Shown here one piece after another: positions 43,767 through 50,954 of a DNA stretch of 64,000 nt. The position numbers were made by a program, and so were the translations under genes. This DNA comes from Selenomonadaceae bacterium (GTDB taxonomy: Bacteria > Bacillota > Negativicutes > Selenomonadales > Selenomonadaceae). Within the stretch, counting starts at the first letter, position 1. Every line of letters begins with the position of its first letter. The notes under the pieces were generated by a model. That model was given only the letters and a program-made list of their open reading frames with translations, made no database searches and was not told the origin of the DNA. Location: the NCBI GenBank assembly GCA_017549815.1, contig JAFYNH010000007.1, positions 1-64,000 on the forward strand. The letters are read 5' to 3'.

Positions 43767-44552
43767 ATGAGAAAATTTTTTAATTACGCCTTGCGCATTA
43801 TGCTTTGCACATTTCTAATTGTCGGTTGCGGCAGTTCCAATGCTCAAACTAAATTGGTTATCGGCTTTGACGAGGAATTTGCGCCAATGGGTTTTCGTGA
43901 CGAAGACGGAAAGATTGTCGGCTTTGACGTTGATTTAGCTAAGGAGGCGGCGCGTCGTATGGGCGTCGCGATTGAATTCAAGCCTATTGAGTGGGATAAT
44001 AAAGAGGAAGAAATAACTTCTGGCAATGTCGATATGATTTGGAACGGGCTGGACATAATGGACGAATACAAAGAATATATGATTTTCACGCGCCCTTACA
44101 TGAACAATCGGCAAGTTCTTATGGTTAAGGACGGCAACTACCAGATTATTCGCAGTGAATACGACCTCGAAGGCAAAGTCGTTGGGACGCAAGCTGGTTC
44201 TAACTCGGAGGATTACATAAACAGAAATAAACGGCTCAAGGACAGCTTAAAAGAGTTCAAGACTTATCGCAATATCAGAGAGGGCTTTGAACTTTTATGC
44301 CAAGACGAATACGACGTTATTATTATTGACGAAATTGCGGCGCGTTATGAGATGATGCGGCACCCTGTCACGGTTAATATCATTAATTTAACGATTGGCT
44401 CTCCGACGAAATTCGGCGTAGGTTTTAGGAAAGATAACGTCGAACTCCGCGACAAAGTTCAAGAAGTTTTAAAAGAAATGATTAGGGACGGGACGGCGCG
44501 AGAAATTTCTCTTAAATGGTTCCAAGCCGATTTGATTAAGCATAACCGTTGA
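43767..44552 (+). CDS. Amino-acid-binding lipoprotein, array copy 7
   Basis: 261 residues from ATG 43767. The signal peptide MRKFFNYALRIMLCTFLIVG again starts with AATTACGCCTTGCGCATTAT. EEITSGNVDMIWNGLDIMDE and TYRNIREGFE link it to copy 4, and DEIAARYEMMRHPV to both. So copies 4-7 show an A-B-B'-A' order, pointing to nested duplication. Confidence 0.93.
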   Translation: MRKFFNYALRIMLCTFLIVGCGSSNAQTKLVIGFDEEFAPMGFRDEDGKIVGFDVDLAKEAARRMGVAIEFKPIEWDNKEEEITSGNVDMIWNGLDIMDEYKEYMIFTRPYMNNRQVLMVKDGNYQIIRSEYDLEGKVVGTQAGSNSEDYINRNKRLKDSLKEFKTYRNIREGFELLCQDEYDVIIIDEIAARYEMMRHPVTVNIINLTIGSPTKFGVGFRKDNVELRDKVQEVLKEMIRDGTAREISLKWFQADLIKHNR

Positions 44553-44560
44553 AAATGCGC

Positions 44561-44589
44561 TTGCAACGAAATAATTGATAAAGTATAAT
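44561..44589 (+). promoter_or_regulatory. Promoter of array copy 8
   Basis: TTGCAA (44561-44566), a 17-base spacer and TATAAT (44584-44589). Copy 8 therefore has its own promoter. Confidence 0.7.
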
Positions 44590-44639
44590 GCAACGCGATT
44601 TGTCTAAACTTTTTTATTGGAAAGGATGTATTTTTCGGT

Positions 44640-45446
44640 ATGAAGAAAATTTTTATGGCGGCATTGCTCCTTGTGACTATGGTCTTTACGGGTTGCGGCG
44701 GCGACTCTGCCAAAACTGACGGCGGCGACGCGAAGGAAATCAAGAAAATTACAATCGGGCTTGATGACGAATATGCGCCGATGGGTTTCAAGAATGAGCA
44801 AAATGAAATCGTCGGTTTCGATGTTGATTTGGCTAAGGAGGCGGCTAAGCGTCTGGGTTGCGAAGTCGAATTCAAGGCTATCGATTGGAACAGCAAAGAG
44901 GCGGAGCTTAAGAGCGGACGCATTGACATAATTTGGAACGGACTCGACATTACGCCCGAACGCCAAGAGAACATGCTTTTCAGCGATCCTTATATGGACA
45001 ATCGCCAAATCGTCTTCGTGAAGGCTGGCAACGATCAAGGTATTAAGGCTGAGGCTGACCTCGCGGGCAAAGGCGTTGGAACTCAAGCTGGCTCGACTGC
45101 CGAGACTTACATTGACAGTACCAAAGACCTCAAGGACAGTTTCAGAGAGTTTAAGACTTACGGCGATTATGTTAGTGCGTTCATGGATTTGGAGAACGGT
45201 AGAATTGACGCGCTTGTCTGCGACGAGATTGTTGGTCGTTATGCTATGAGCAAGCAAGACGGGAAATTTGAGGCTCTTGACGTTACTGTTGGCCCGGTGA
45301 GTGAATTCGGAATTGCTTTCCGCAAGGACGATACTGAGCTTCGCGATAAAGTTCAAGGCGTTTTCGATGAAATGGTTAAGGACGGAGCTGCCGCGAAAAT
45401 TTCCGAACAATGGTTTAAGGCTGACTTGGTTAAAGGTAAAAAATAA
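44640..45446 (+). CDS. Amino-acid-binding lipoprotein, array copy 8
   Basis: 268 residues. The signal peptide MKKIFMAALLLVTMVFTGC is nearly the same as that of PotD. ITIGLDDEYAPMGFKNEQNE, LAKEAAKRLG and GVGTQAGSTAETYI are the family marks. It is the copy nearest the permease gene and the only later one with a clear promoter, so it is the likeliest native partner of the permease. The codon choice looks more GC-rich and regular than in copies 3-7. Confidence 0.94.
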   Translation: MKKIFMAALLLVTMVFTGCGGDSAKTDGGDAKEIKKITIGLDDEYAPMGFKNEQNEIVGFDVDLAKEAAKRLGCEVEFKAIDWNSKEAELKSGRIDIIWNGLDITPERQENMLFSDPYMDNRQIVFVKAGNDQGIKAEADLAGKGVGTQAGSTAETYIDSTKDLKDSFREFKTYGDYVSAFMDLENGRIDALVCDEIVGRYAMSKQDGKFEALDVTVGPVSEFGIAFRKDDTELRDKVQGVFDEMVKDGAAAKISEQWFKADLVKGKK

Positions 45447-45522
45447 TTGATTAGGAACTAGGGGCGAGTTACTAGGAACTAGTTCCTAAATCCTAGTCAC
45501 TAGTTCCTAGCTCCTAGTCAAA
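45447..45522. repeat. TAGGAACTAG-type repeats between copy 8 and permease
   Basis: Forward units (ATTAGGAACTAGGGGCGAG, ACTAGGAACTAG) followed by inverted units (TTCCTAAATCCTAGTCACTA and AGCTCCTAGTC). Confidence 0.85.
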
Positions 45523-45564
45523 CGGTGACCGCCGTTGAAAGACGGGTGTTAGGGAATATCTGTT

Positions 45565-46209
45565 ATGGAAAAATTTTTAGATATGACGCTCCTAATAATG
45601 CAGGGGGCGGAAGTCACGTTGGAAATTTTCTTCGTGACTTTAATTTTAAGCTTGCCGATTGGCGCGTTGGCGGCTTTGGGAAGAATATCGAGTTTCGCGC
45701 CGATTCGTTACTTAATGGAGTTTTACGTCTGGATAATGCGCGGGACGCCGTTAATGTTGCAACTTTTATTCGTATACTTCGCGTTGCCGATGGTCGGGAT
45801 AATGTTGCCGGACGTAGCGGCGGCGTTGTTAGCGTTCACGTTGAATTATGCGGCGTATTTTGCAGAAGTTTTCCGCGCAGGCATTCAAGCGATACCACGT
45901 GGGCAATACGAGGCGGCAAAGGCATTAGGACTTAAGCATTGGCAGATGATGCGTTATATAATTTTCCCGCAAGTGCTTAGGGTCGTCCTACCGCCGATTT
46001 CAAACGAGACGATAAACCTTGTTAAAGACACGTCGCTAATTTATATTTTAGCGATGAACGACTTGTTGAGAGTGGCGCGGACGATTGTACAGCGCGAATT
46101 CGACATGACGCCGTTTGTTATCGCGGGCATATTCTATTTAGGCATGACGGCGATATTGACTTGGATATTTAAGAAACTGGAACAGCGTTACGGCTCATAT
46201 GAAACGTAA
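45565..46209 (+). CDS. Polar amino acid ABC transporter permease
   Basis: A HisM/GlnP-type inner-membrane permease, 214 residues with about five spans. VTLEIFFVTLILSLPIGALA opens it. The family motif MEFYVWIMRGTPLMLQL and the ATPase-docking EAA loop YEAAKALGLKHWQMMRYIIF are intact. SD is weak (AGGGAA). The binding proteins lie upstream, but no ATP-binding gene follows, so the ATPase must be encoded elsewhere. Confidence 0.94.
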   Translation: MEKFLDMTLLIMQGAEVTLEIFFVTLILSLPIGALAALGRISSFAPIRYLMEFYVWIMRGTPLMLQLLFVYFALPMVGIMLPDVAAALLAFTLNYAAYFAEVFRAGIQAIPRGQYEAAKALGLKHWQMMRYIIFPQVLRVVLPPISNETINLVKDTSLIYILAMNDLLRVARTIVQREFDMTPFVIAGIFYLGMTAILTWIFKKLEQRYGSYET

Positions 46210-46366
46210 GATAGGAACTAGGATTGAGGAACTAGGAACTAATTAATACTAGTTCCTACTAGTTCCTGATTCCTAGTAACCAGTTCCTAATAAAGGAGCG
46301 AGGAACTAGGAACTGAAAAAACTAGTTCCTACTAGTTCCTAACAACTAATTCCTAATAACTAGAAA
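46206..46366. repeat. Long TAGGAACTAG-type array
   Basis: The longest array in the window (about 160 bases). Alternating blocks of AGGAACTAGGAACTA and ACTAGTTCCTACTAGTTCCT occur in both orientations, giving many possible hairpins. It fills the gap before the amidase gene and ends about 8 bases before its SD. Confidence 0.9.
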
Positions 46367-46385
46367 AAAAAGAGGAGGCTTGGGA

Positions 46386-48059
46386 TTGATAAAAAAAATA
46401 TTGCTTAGTCTCCTCATTTTGATTGCGGCGACTACAGCAGTTGAAGCGGCAGAAGAAGAACAAAAAGCTGAGCCAACCTTTAAAGAACGCTCGGCGAATT
46501 TGGCGGAAATAAAGGCGATAAGAGTTGGCTACGGCTCCGGTACAATCAGAATTGTTACCGACATTACAAAGAAGGTCGACTTCACGGAATCTTATGCCGA
46601 AAATCCTTCGCGAATCATTGTCGATTTAAAAAATGCTTGGCTTAATCCAAAAGTTCAGCGCGAGTTTGAATTAAAATCATTGGCGGCTAAAAAACTTCGC
46701 GTCGCGCAATTCGATTCTACGACAGTCCGAATAGTAATAGAAACAATGGCGGATACTCGACCATTTTTCTTGAGTGGCGGCGCGGCAGGTTATCGCTTTG
46801 TTATCGACGTGGGCAACGCCGAGTTCAAAGAAAATCCCGAACTAAATAAGCCCAACACGTCAAATACTGAACCGCCTAAAAATGAGACGCCGCCAACTCC
46901 TTCGACGCCTGAACAGCCAAAGCCGACAACTCCGACTCCACCGACGCCGACAGATCCAGCCGTAAAAGAAATTCCAAAAGACATTGAGATAATCGACCCT
47001 GAAGACGTTGAACTGGAGAAAAAACGCGCTCAAGAGCTTAAGGAAAAACAGGAGCGCGAGCTTAAGGAAAAACAAGAACGCGAGCTTAAAGAAAAACAGG
47101 AGCGCGAGCTTAAAGAAAAACAGGAGCGCGAGCTTAAAGAAAAACAAGAACGCGAACTTAAGGAAAAACAGGAACGCGAGCTTAAAGAAAAACAAGAACG
47201 CGAACTTAAGGAAAAACAAGAACGCGAGCTTAAGGAAAAACAAGAACGCGAGCTTAAAGAAAAACGCGAGAAGGAACTCAAGGAAAAACGGGAACGCGAA
47301 ATTAAAGAACAGCGCGAACGTGAAAAAGAGCTTAAAGAAAAAGAAAAACGCGAGAAAAAGGAACGCGAGAAAAAAGATAAGGACAAAAAGTCCAAAGATA
47401 AAGATAAAAATAAAGACGAAGAAAAAACCGTTGACACTCCGTTTAAAGATTTGGAGGACGATTTGAATAAACTCACGAACCTTAAGGGCAAATTAATTGT
47501 TATCGACCCCGGACATGGCGGCAACGATGCGGGCGCAATCGGTCCGACGGGCGTAATGGAAAAAAATGTTACGTTGAAAGTTTCGTTGGAGCTTAAGAGA
47601 TTGCTTGAGGCGGAAGGCGCGGAAGTCGTTATGACACGCGAGACCGACTCGACGGTTTCATCTAAAGGAGCTAAGGCATCGGACATTGAAGAGCTAGGCG
47701 CACGTTGCGAAGTCGCTAACAGAATCGGCGCGGAGATTTTCATTTCTATTCACGCGGACAGTTTTACTCGCCCCGAAGCTCGCGGCACGACGGGTTATTA
47801 TTACAGTAAAAGTACCACCGGCAAGGGTCAAAAGCTTGCGGATTGCATTCGTCGCAATTTAGTTGAGCAACTCGGCACGCCCAGTCGCGGAACTCAGCCC
47901 TGTAATTTCTACGTCGTGAAAAATACTGACATGCCCGCCACGCTGATTGAACTTGGCTTTATCTCGAATAAGGAAGAGGAAAAGCTCCTTGACTCTAAGG
48001 AAGGCGTCATGAAGGCGGCGCAAGGCATTTTCGACGGCATTGAAGATTATTTTGGCTAA
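46386..48059 (+). CDS. amiC: N-acetylmuramoyl-L-alanine amidase with AMIN domain and repeat linker
   Basis: A cell-wall hydrolase cutting the stem peptide from muramic acid. Signal peptide (MIKKILLSLLILIAATTAVE), an AMIN domain (about 40-150), a Pro-Thr-rich linker, then a charged linker with nine perfect ELKEKQER octapeptides (24-bp DNA repeats from 47034) and further degenerate units. The Amidase_3 domain follows, with zinc ligands in VIDPGHGGNDAGAIGP, then SIHADS and LIELGFISNKEEE. The linker would form a long charged helix. Start TTG 46386 is 7 bases from GGAGG; TTG 46380 is too close. The repeat number is likely variable between strains. Symbol by analogy. Confidence 0.92.
   Translation: MIKKILLSLLILIAATTAVEAAEEEQKAEPTFKERSANLAEIKAIRVGYGSGTIRIVTDITKKVDFTESYAENPSRIIVDLKNAWLNPKVQREFELKSLAAKKLRVAQFDSTTVRIVIETMADTRPFFLSGGAAGYRFVIDVGNAEFKENPELNKPNTSNTEPPKNETPPTPSTPEQPKPTTPTPPTPTDPAVKEIPKDIEIIDPEDVELEKKRAQELKEKQERELKEKQERELKEKQERELKEKQERELKEKQERELKEKQERELKEKQERELKEKQERELKEKQERELKEKREKELKEKREREIKEQREREKELKEKEKREKKEREKKDKDKKSKDKDKNKDEEKTVDTPFKDLEDDLNKLTNLKGKLIVIDPGHGGNDAGAIGPTGVMEKNVTLKVSLELKRLLEAEGAEVVMTRETDSTVSSKGAKASDIEELGARCEVANRIGAEIFISIHADSFTRPEARGTTGYYYSKSTTGKGQKLADCIRRNLVEQLGTPSRGTQPCNFYVVKNTDMPATLIELGFISNKEEEKLLDSKEGVMKAAQGIFDGIEDYFG
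47034..47330 (+). repeat. 24-bp tandem repeat encoding ELKEKQER
   Basis: Nine copies of GAGCTTAAGGAAAAACAGGA plus GCGC, differing only at silent third positions (AAG/AAA, CAG/CAA, GAG/GAA, CGC). They are followed by several degenerate copies. Silent variation indicates selection on the peptide or an aged array with conversion. Confidence 0.9.
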
Positions 48060-48067
48060 TAAAATTT

Positions 48068-48096
48068 TCCCCGTATTGTCGCGGGGATTTTTTTTT
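48068..48096 (+). terminator. Terminator of the amidase gene
   Basis: TCCCCG pairs with CGGGGA (48082-48087), followed by nine T residues. Confidence 0.8.
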
Positions 48097-48132
48097 GTTA
48101 TTATAGCGAAAAATTTTGGAGGTAAATTTTCA

Positions 48133-49152
48133 ATGAAAATAATAGTGACAGGCGGCGCGGGCTTTATCGGCGGCAACTTTGTTTATTACGAGCTTAAGAA
48201 TCACGCCGAAGATAAAATTATTTGCCTCGACAAGCTGACTTACGCGGGCAATTTGGAAACTTTGGCGGACGCGCAGAGCAATAAAAATTTCAAATTCATT
48301 CGCGGCGACATTGCTGACCGTGAGGCGGTTTATAAACTTTTTGAGGACGAAAAACCTGATATTGTCGTAAACTTCGCGGCGGAAAGTCACGTTGACCGCT
48401 CGATTGAAGACCCAGAACTTTTCCTGCGCACAAATATTATCGGCACGAGTGTTTTACTCGACGCCTGCAGAAAATACGGCATTAAACGTTTTCATCAAGT
48501 TTCGACCGATGAAGTTTATGGAGACTTGCCGCTCGACCGCCCCGATTTATTTTTTACCGAGACGACTAACTTGCATACGTCAAGCCCGTATTCGGCAAGC
48601 AAGGCGGCGGCAGATTTACTGGTTCAAGCTTATCAGCGGACATATAAAATCCCAGCGACGATAAGCCGTTGCTCGAATAATTACGGAGCTTATCATTTTC
48701 CCGAAAAATTAATTCCGCTCATGATTATCAACGCGCTCCACGATAAGAAATTGCCCGTTTACGGCAAGGGCATTAATGTTCGCGATTGGCTTTATGTTGA
48801 GGATCACTGCGCGGCGATTGACTTGATAATTCGCAAGGGCACAGTCGGCGAGGTTTACAATATCGGCGGGCATAACGAGAAAACTAATATCGAAGTCGTC
48901 AAGACGATTTTAAAGATACTGGGCAAGAGCGAGGACTTGATTGAATTCGTAACGGACAGGAAAGGGCACGATCAACGTTACGCAATCGACCCGACTAAAA
49001 TTACTAATGAACTCGGTTGGACGCCTCAGACGAAATTTGACGACGGCATAAAGAAAACTGTCGCATGGTATCTGGAAAATCGCAGTTGGTGGGAAAAAAT
49101 TATCAGCGGCGAGTATAAAAATTATTATGCCAAAATGTACGACAACCGATAA
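48133..49152 (+). CDS. rfbB: dTDP-glucose 4,6-dehydratase
   Basis: Makes dTDP-4-keto-6-deoxyglucose for rhamnose and related surface sugars. The NAD-binding IIVTGGAGFIGGNFVYY is at the start. FAAESHVDRSIEDP, the catalytic STDEVYGDLP, the YSASKAAADLL Tyr/Lys pair and SRCSNNYGAYHFPEKLIPL complete the signature. About 339 residues. The upstream open frame to 48040 runs through the terminator; ATG 48133 follows GGAGG and is the start. No other rhamnose gene is in the window. Confidence 0.95.
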   Translation: MKIIVTGGAGFIGGNFVYYELKNHAEDKIICLDKLTYAGNLETLADAQSNKNFKFIRGDIADREAVYKLFEDEKPDIVVNFAAESHVDRSIEDPELFLRTNIIGTSVLLDACRKYGIKRFHQVSTDEVYGDLPLDRPDLFFTETTNLHTSSPYSASKAAADLLVQAYQRTYKIPATISRCSNNYGAYHFPEKLIPLMIINALHDKKLPVYGKGINVRDWLYVEDHCAAIDLIIRKGTVGEVYNIGGHNEKTNIEVVKTILKILGKSEDLIEFVTDRKGHDQRYAIDPTKITNELGWTPQTKFDDGIKKTVAWYLENRSWWEKIISGEYKNYYAKMYDNR

Positions 49153-49164
49153 GGAGGAATTTTT

Positions 49165-49363
49165 ATGCGTTATGTTTATCCCGCAATTTTTTATCGAGCG
49201 ATTGAAGGCGGCTATTGCATTGAATTTCCTGATGTTGAAGGCGCAATAACGCAAGCTGAAACGCTTTACGAGGCATTGGAAATGGCTGAAGATTCGCTTG
49301 CTTGTCACGCTGATTAAAGCCGATACAGACGCTTACAGGAAACTTTATCTTGATAATGAGTAA
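49165..49363 (+). pseudogene. hicB: HicB-family antitoxin, broken by deletion/frameshift
   Basis: ATG 49165 behind AAGGAGG opens MRYVYPAIFYRAIEGG with YCIEFPDVEGAITQAETL and YEALEMAEDSLACHAD, then stops at 49317 after 50 residues. Shifting frame at about 49310 continues LIKADTDAYRKLYLDNE to a stop at 49363. ADTDAYRK is the typical HicB C-terminal motif. Compared with full-length HicB (about 110-130 residues) the middle is missing. The remnant's end overlaps the cbiD start. No hicA toxin is present. Confidence 0.75.
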
Positions 49364-50420
49364 AAAATTTTTGCGTAGCGGCTATACAACAGGAGCTTGC
49401 GCGGCGGCGGGCGTCAAAGCGTCTTTGATTTATATGACGACGGGCGAAGTTGTTAATGACGTTGAGATTATTGCGCTGGACGGGACGCTTTTAAAAATTC
49501 CGATTGAAAATGTCGAAAAGATTTCTGATGATAAAATCTGCGCGGAAGTTATAAAATTTTCGGGCGACGACCCCGATATTACTAATGGCGTGTCTGTTTT
49601 TACGACGGTGCGCCAAATTTTTAGTGACGAAATTATTTTCCGCGCAGGTTTAGGCGTCGGCAAAATTACAAAGGCGGGAATGCAACTGCCAATCGGTGAA
49701 CCTGCCATTAATCCCGCACCGCGCAGATTGATTAAAAATGTCGTTGATGAATTCGGAATCGGAGGACTTGAGGTAGAAATTTCGATACCTGCGGGCGTCG
49801 AGCTTGCTAAAAAAACTTTGAATCCTATTTTGGGCGTTGAAGGTGGTTTATCGATAATCGGAACTACAGGGGTTTTGCGCCCGATGAGTGAAGAGGCGTT
49901 TAAAAATTCTCTTGTCCCTCAAATCGACGTGGCAAAGGCGGCGGGCTTTGACGAATTAATTTTCGTTCCGGGCAAAATCGGCGAAACTATAGCAAAAAAA
50001 TTGGGATTTGCTGACGGCGCGATAATTCAGACGAGTAACTTTATCGGCTTTATGTTGGAGGCGGCGGCTGAACGTGAAATAAAAAAAATAATCCTCTGCG
50101 GACATTTGGGCAAGCTGGTAAAAGTTGCGGCTGGAGTATTTCACACGCATAATCGAGTTGCGGACGGAAGACTTGAGACTTTAGCGGCATATGCGGCGGC
50201 TGAAGGACTTCCCACCATCGAAGTTCAAAAAATTTTAAATGCCAATACTACCGAAGACGCCGCGCAGATAATTTCGGCGAATCATTTTGAAAAAGTTTAT
50301 AAAAAAATTGCGGCGCGGGCAAGTTTACGCGCTGAACGCTACGTTTTCGGCAAGTTGAAAGTTTCTACAATCCTTGTCGACTTCGCGGGAAATATTTTAG
50401 GCTCCGACACTGATTCGTAA
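49356..50420 (+). CDS. cbiD: Cobalt-precorrin-5B (C1)-methyltransferase
   Basis: An anaerobic cobalamin-pathway methyltransferase. LRSGYTTGACAAAGVKASL is the family start. GVGKITKAGMQLPIGEPAIN, GTTGVLRPMSEEAFKNSL and the C-terminal LCGHLGKLVKVAAGVFHTHN follow. 354 residues. The in-frame TTG at 49350 is replaced by ATG 49356. It is separated from the cobU/cbiP run by 22 kb; the remaining cbi genes are outside the window. Confidence 0.95.
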   Translation: MSKKFLRSGYTTGACAAAGVKASLIYMTTGEVVNDVEIIALDGTLLKIPIENVEKISDDKICAEVIKFSGDDPDITNGVSVFTTVRQIFSDEIIFRAGLGVGKITKAGMQLPIGEPAINPAPRRLIKNVVDEFGIGGLEVEISIPAGVELAKKTLNPILGVEGGLSIIGTTGVLRPMSEEAFKNSLVPQIDVAKAAGFDELIFVPGKIGETIAKKLGFADGAIIQTSNFIGFMLEAAAEREIKKIILCGHLGKLVKVAAGVFHTHNRVADGRLETLAAYAAAEGLPTIEVQKILNANTTEDAAQIISANHFEKVYKKIAARASLRAERYVFGKLKVSTILVDFAGNILGSDTDS

Positions 50421-50426
50421 AAACAA

Positions 50427-50456
50427 AATCACCCTCCGAATTTGGAAGGTGATTTT
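50427..50456. terminator. Terminator between cbiD and tRNA-Val genes
   Basis: AAAATCACCCTCC pairs with GGAAGGTGATTTT around GAATTT. Symmetric A/T flanks make it usable on both strands. Confidence 0.7.
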
Positions 50457-50466
50457 AAATATGTCA

Positions 50467-50539
50467 TGCTCGCTGAGGGACTCGAACCCACGGCTTCCTC
50501 CATGTGACGGAGATACTCTACCAACTGAGTTAAGCGAGC
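50467..50539 (-). tRNA. tRNA-Val (anticodon CAC)
   Basis: On minus: acceptor GCTCGCT/AGCGAGC with discriminator A. D-arm ACTCAGTTGGTAGAGT, anticodon loop GTCACAT and T arm GTGGGTTCGAGTCCCTC. CCA is not encoded. Confidence 0.9.
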
Positions 50540-50540
50540 A

Positions 50541-50713
50541 CAGAACTCGAATCTGTCAACTGCTCCCGAAAGAACTTGCAGTTAGACTTTCGCCCACCGC
50601 GTTCGGCTGGTTGACTACAGCCCTGCAAGTATTTCTACTTACAGCATTGAAGTCTTTCGACTAATCGGGTGCCTTTAGCTTAAGCTACAACCGTTTTCCC
50701 GCATAAAAAAAAT
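50541..50713 (-). other. Structured spacer between two tRNA-Val genes (unassigned)
   Basis: No convincing gene. On minus it contains several hairpins: TAGCTTAAGCTA (palindrome), AGTC-GAAA-GACT, CTGTAAGTA-GAAA-TACTTGCAG, GGCTG/CAGCC, AACTGC/GCAGTT and a T-arm-like ACAGATTCGAGTTCTGT directly before the second tRNA. It may be a processed tRNA-operon spacer, a tRNA relic plus RNA of unknown class, or another guide-RNA relic. Confidence 0.35.
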
Positions 50714-50790
50714 TGGTGGGGCTGACAGAAGTCGAATCTGTGACCTCCTCGATGTCAACGAGGCACTCTAACCATCTGAGCTACAACCCC
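50714..50790 (-). tRNA. tRNA-Val (anticodon GAC)
   Basis: On minus: acceptor GGGGTTG/CAGCCCC, D-arm GCTCAGATGGTTAGAGT, anticodon loop TTGACAT, T arm CACAGATTCGACTTCTGT. Discriminator A and encoded CCA (50714-50716). It precedes the CAC isoacceptor in the same orientation. Confidence 0.92.
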
Positions 50791-50891
50791 ATGTCTTTAA
50801 CTTCAAGACAAGCGGTATTATAAATGCTGATTCAAAAACTGTCAAGCAAAATTTTTCGTCGCCCATTTGTCATTGTCTTTTGAAAGTTTTT

Positions 50892-50920
50892 TTGATATAG
50901 TTCAATCGATTTGATAATAA
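50892..50920 (+). promoter_or_regulatory. Promoter of the hybrid histidine kinase gene
   Basis: TTGATA (50892-50897), a 17-base spacer and TAATAA (50915-50920), 34 bases before the start codon. Confidence 0.6.
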
Positions 50921-50954
50921 CTCTGAAACATATCCGCTCGAAGGGGAAAAATCT

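Noticed and set aside
47030-47743. Long minus-strand and alternate-frame open frames across the amidase linker
   Set aside because: They are mirror images of the 24-bp repeat (poly Ser/Arg/Phe/Leu composition), have no SD, and overlap a well-supported gene.
50449-50664. Small plus-strand open frame over the tRNA-Val region
   Set aside because: It is antisense to a tRNA and to the structured spacer; the peptide follows the tRNA sequence and has no SD.
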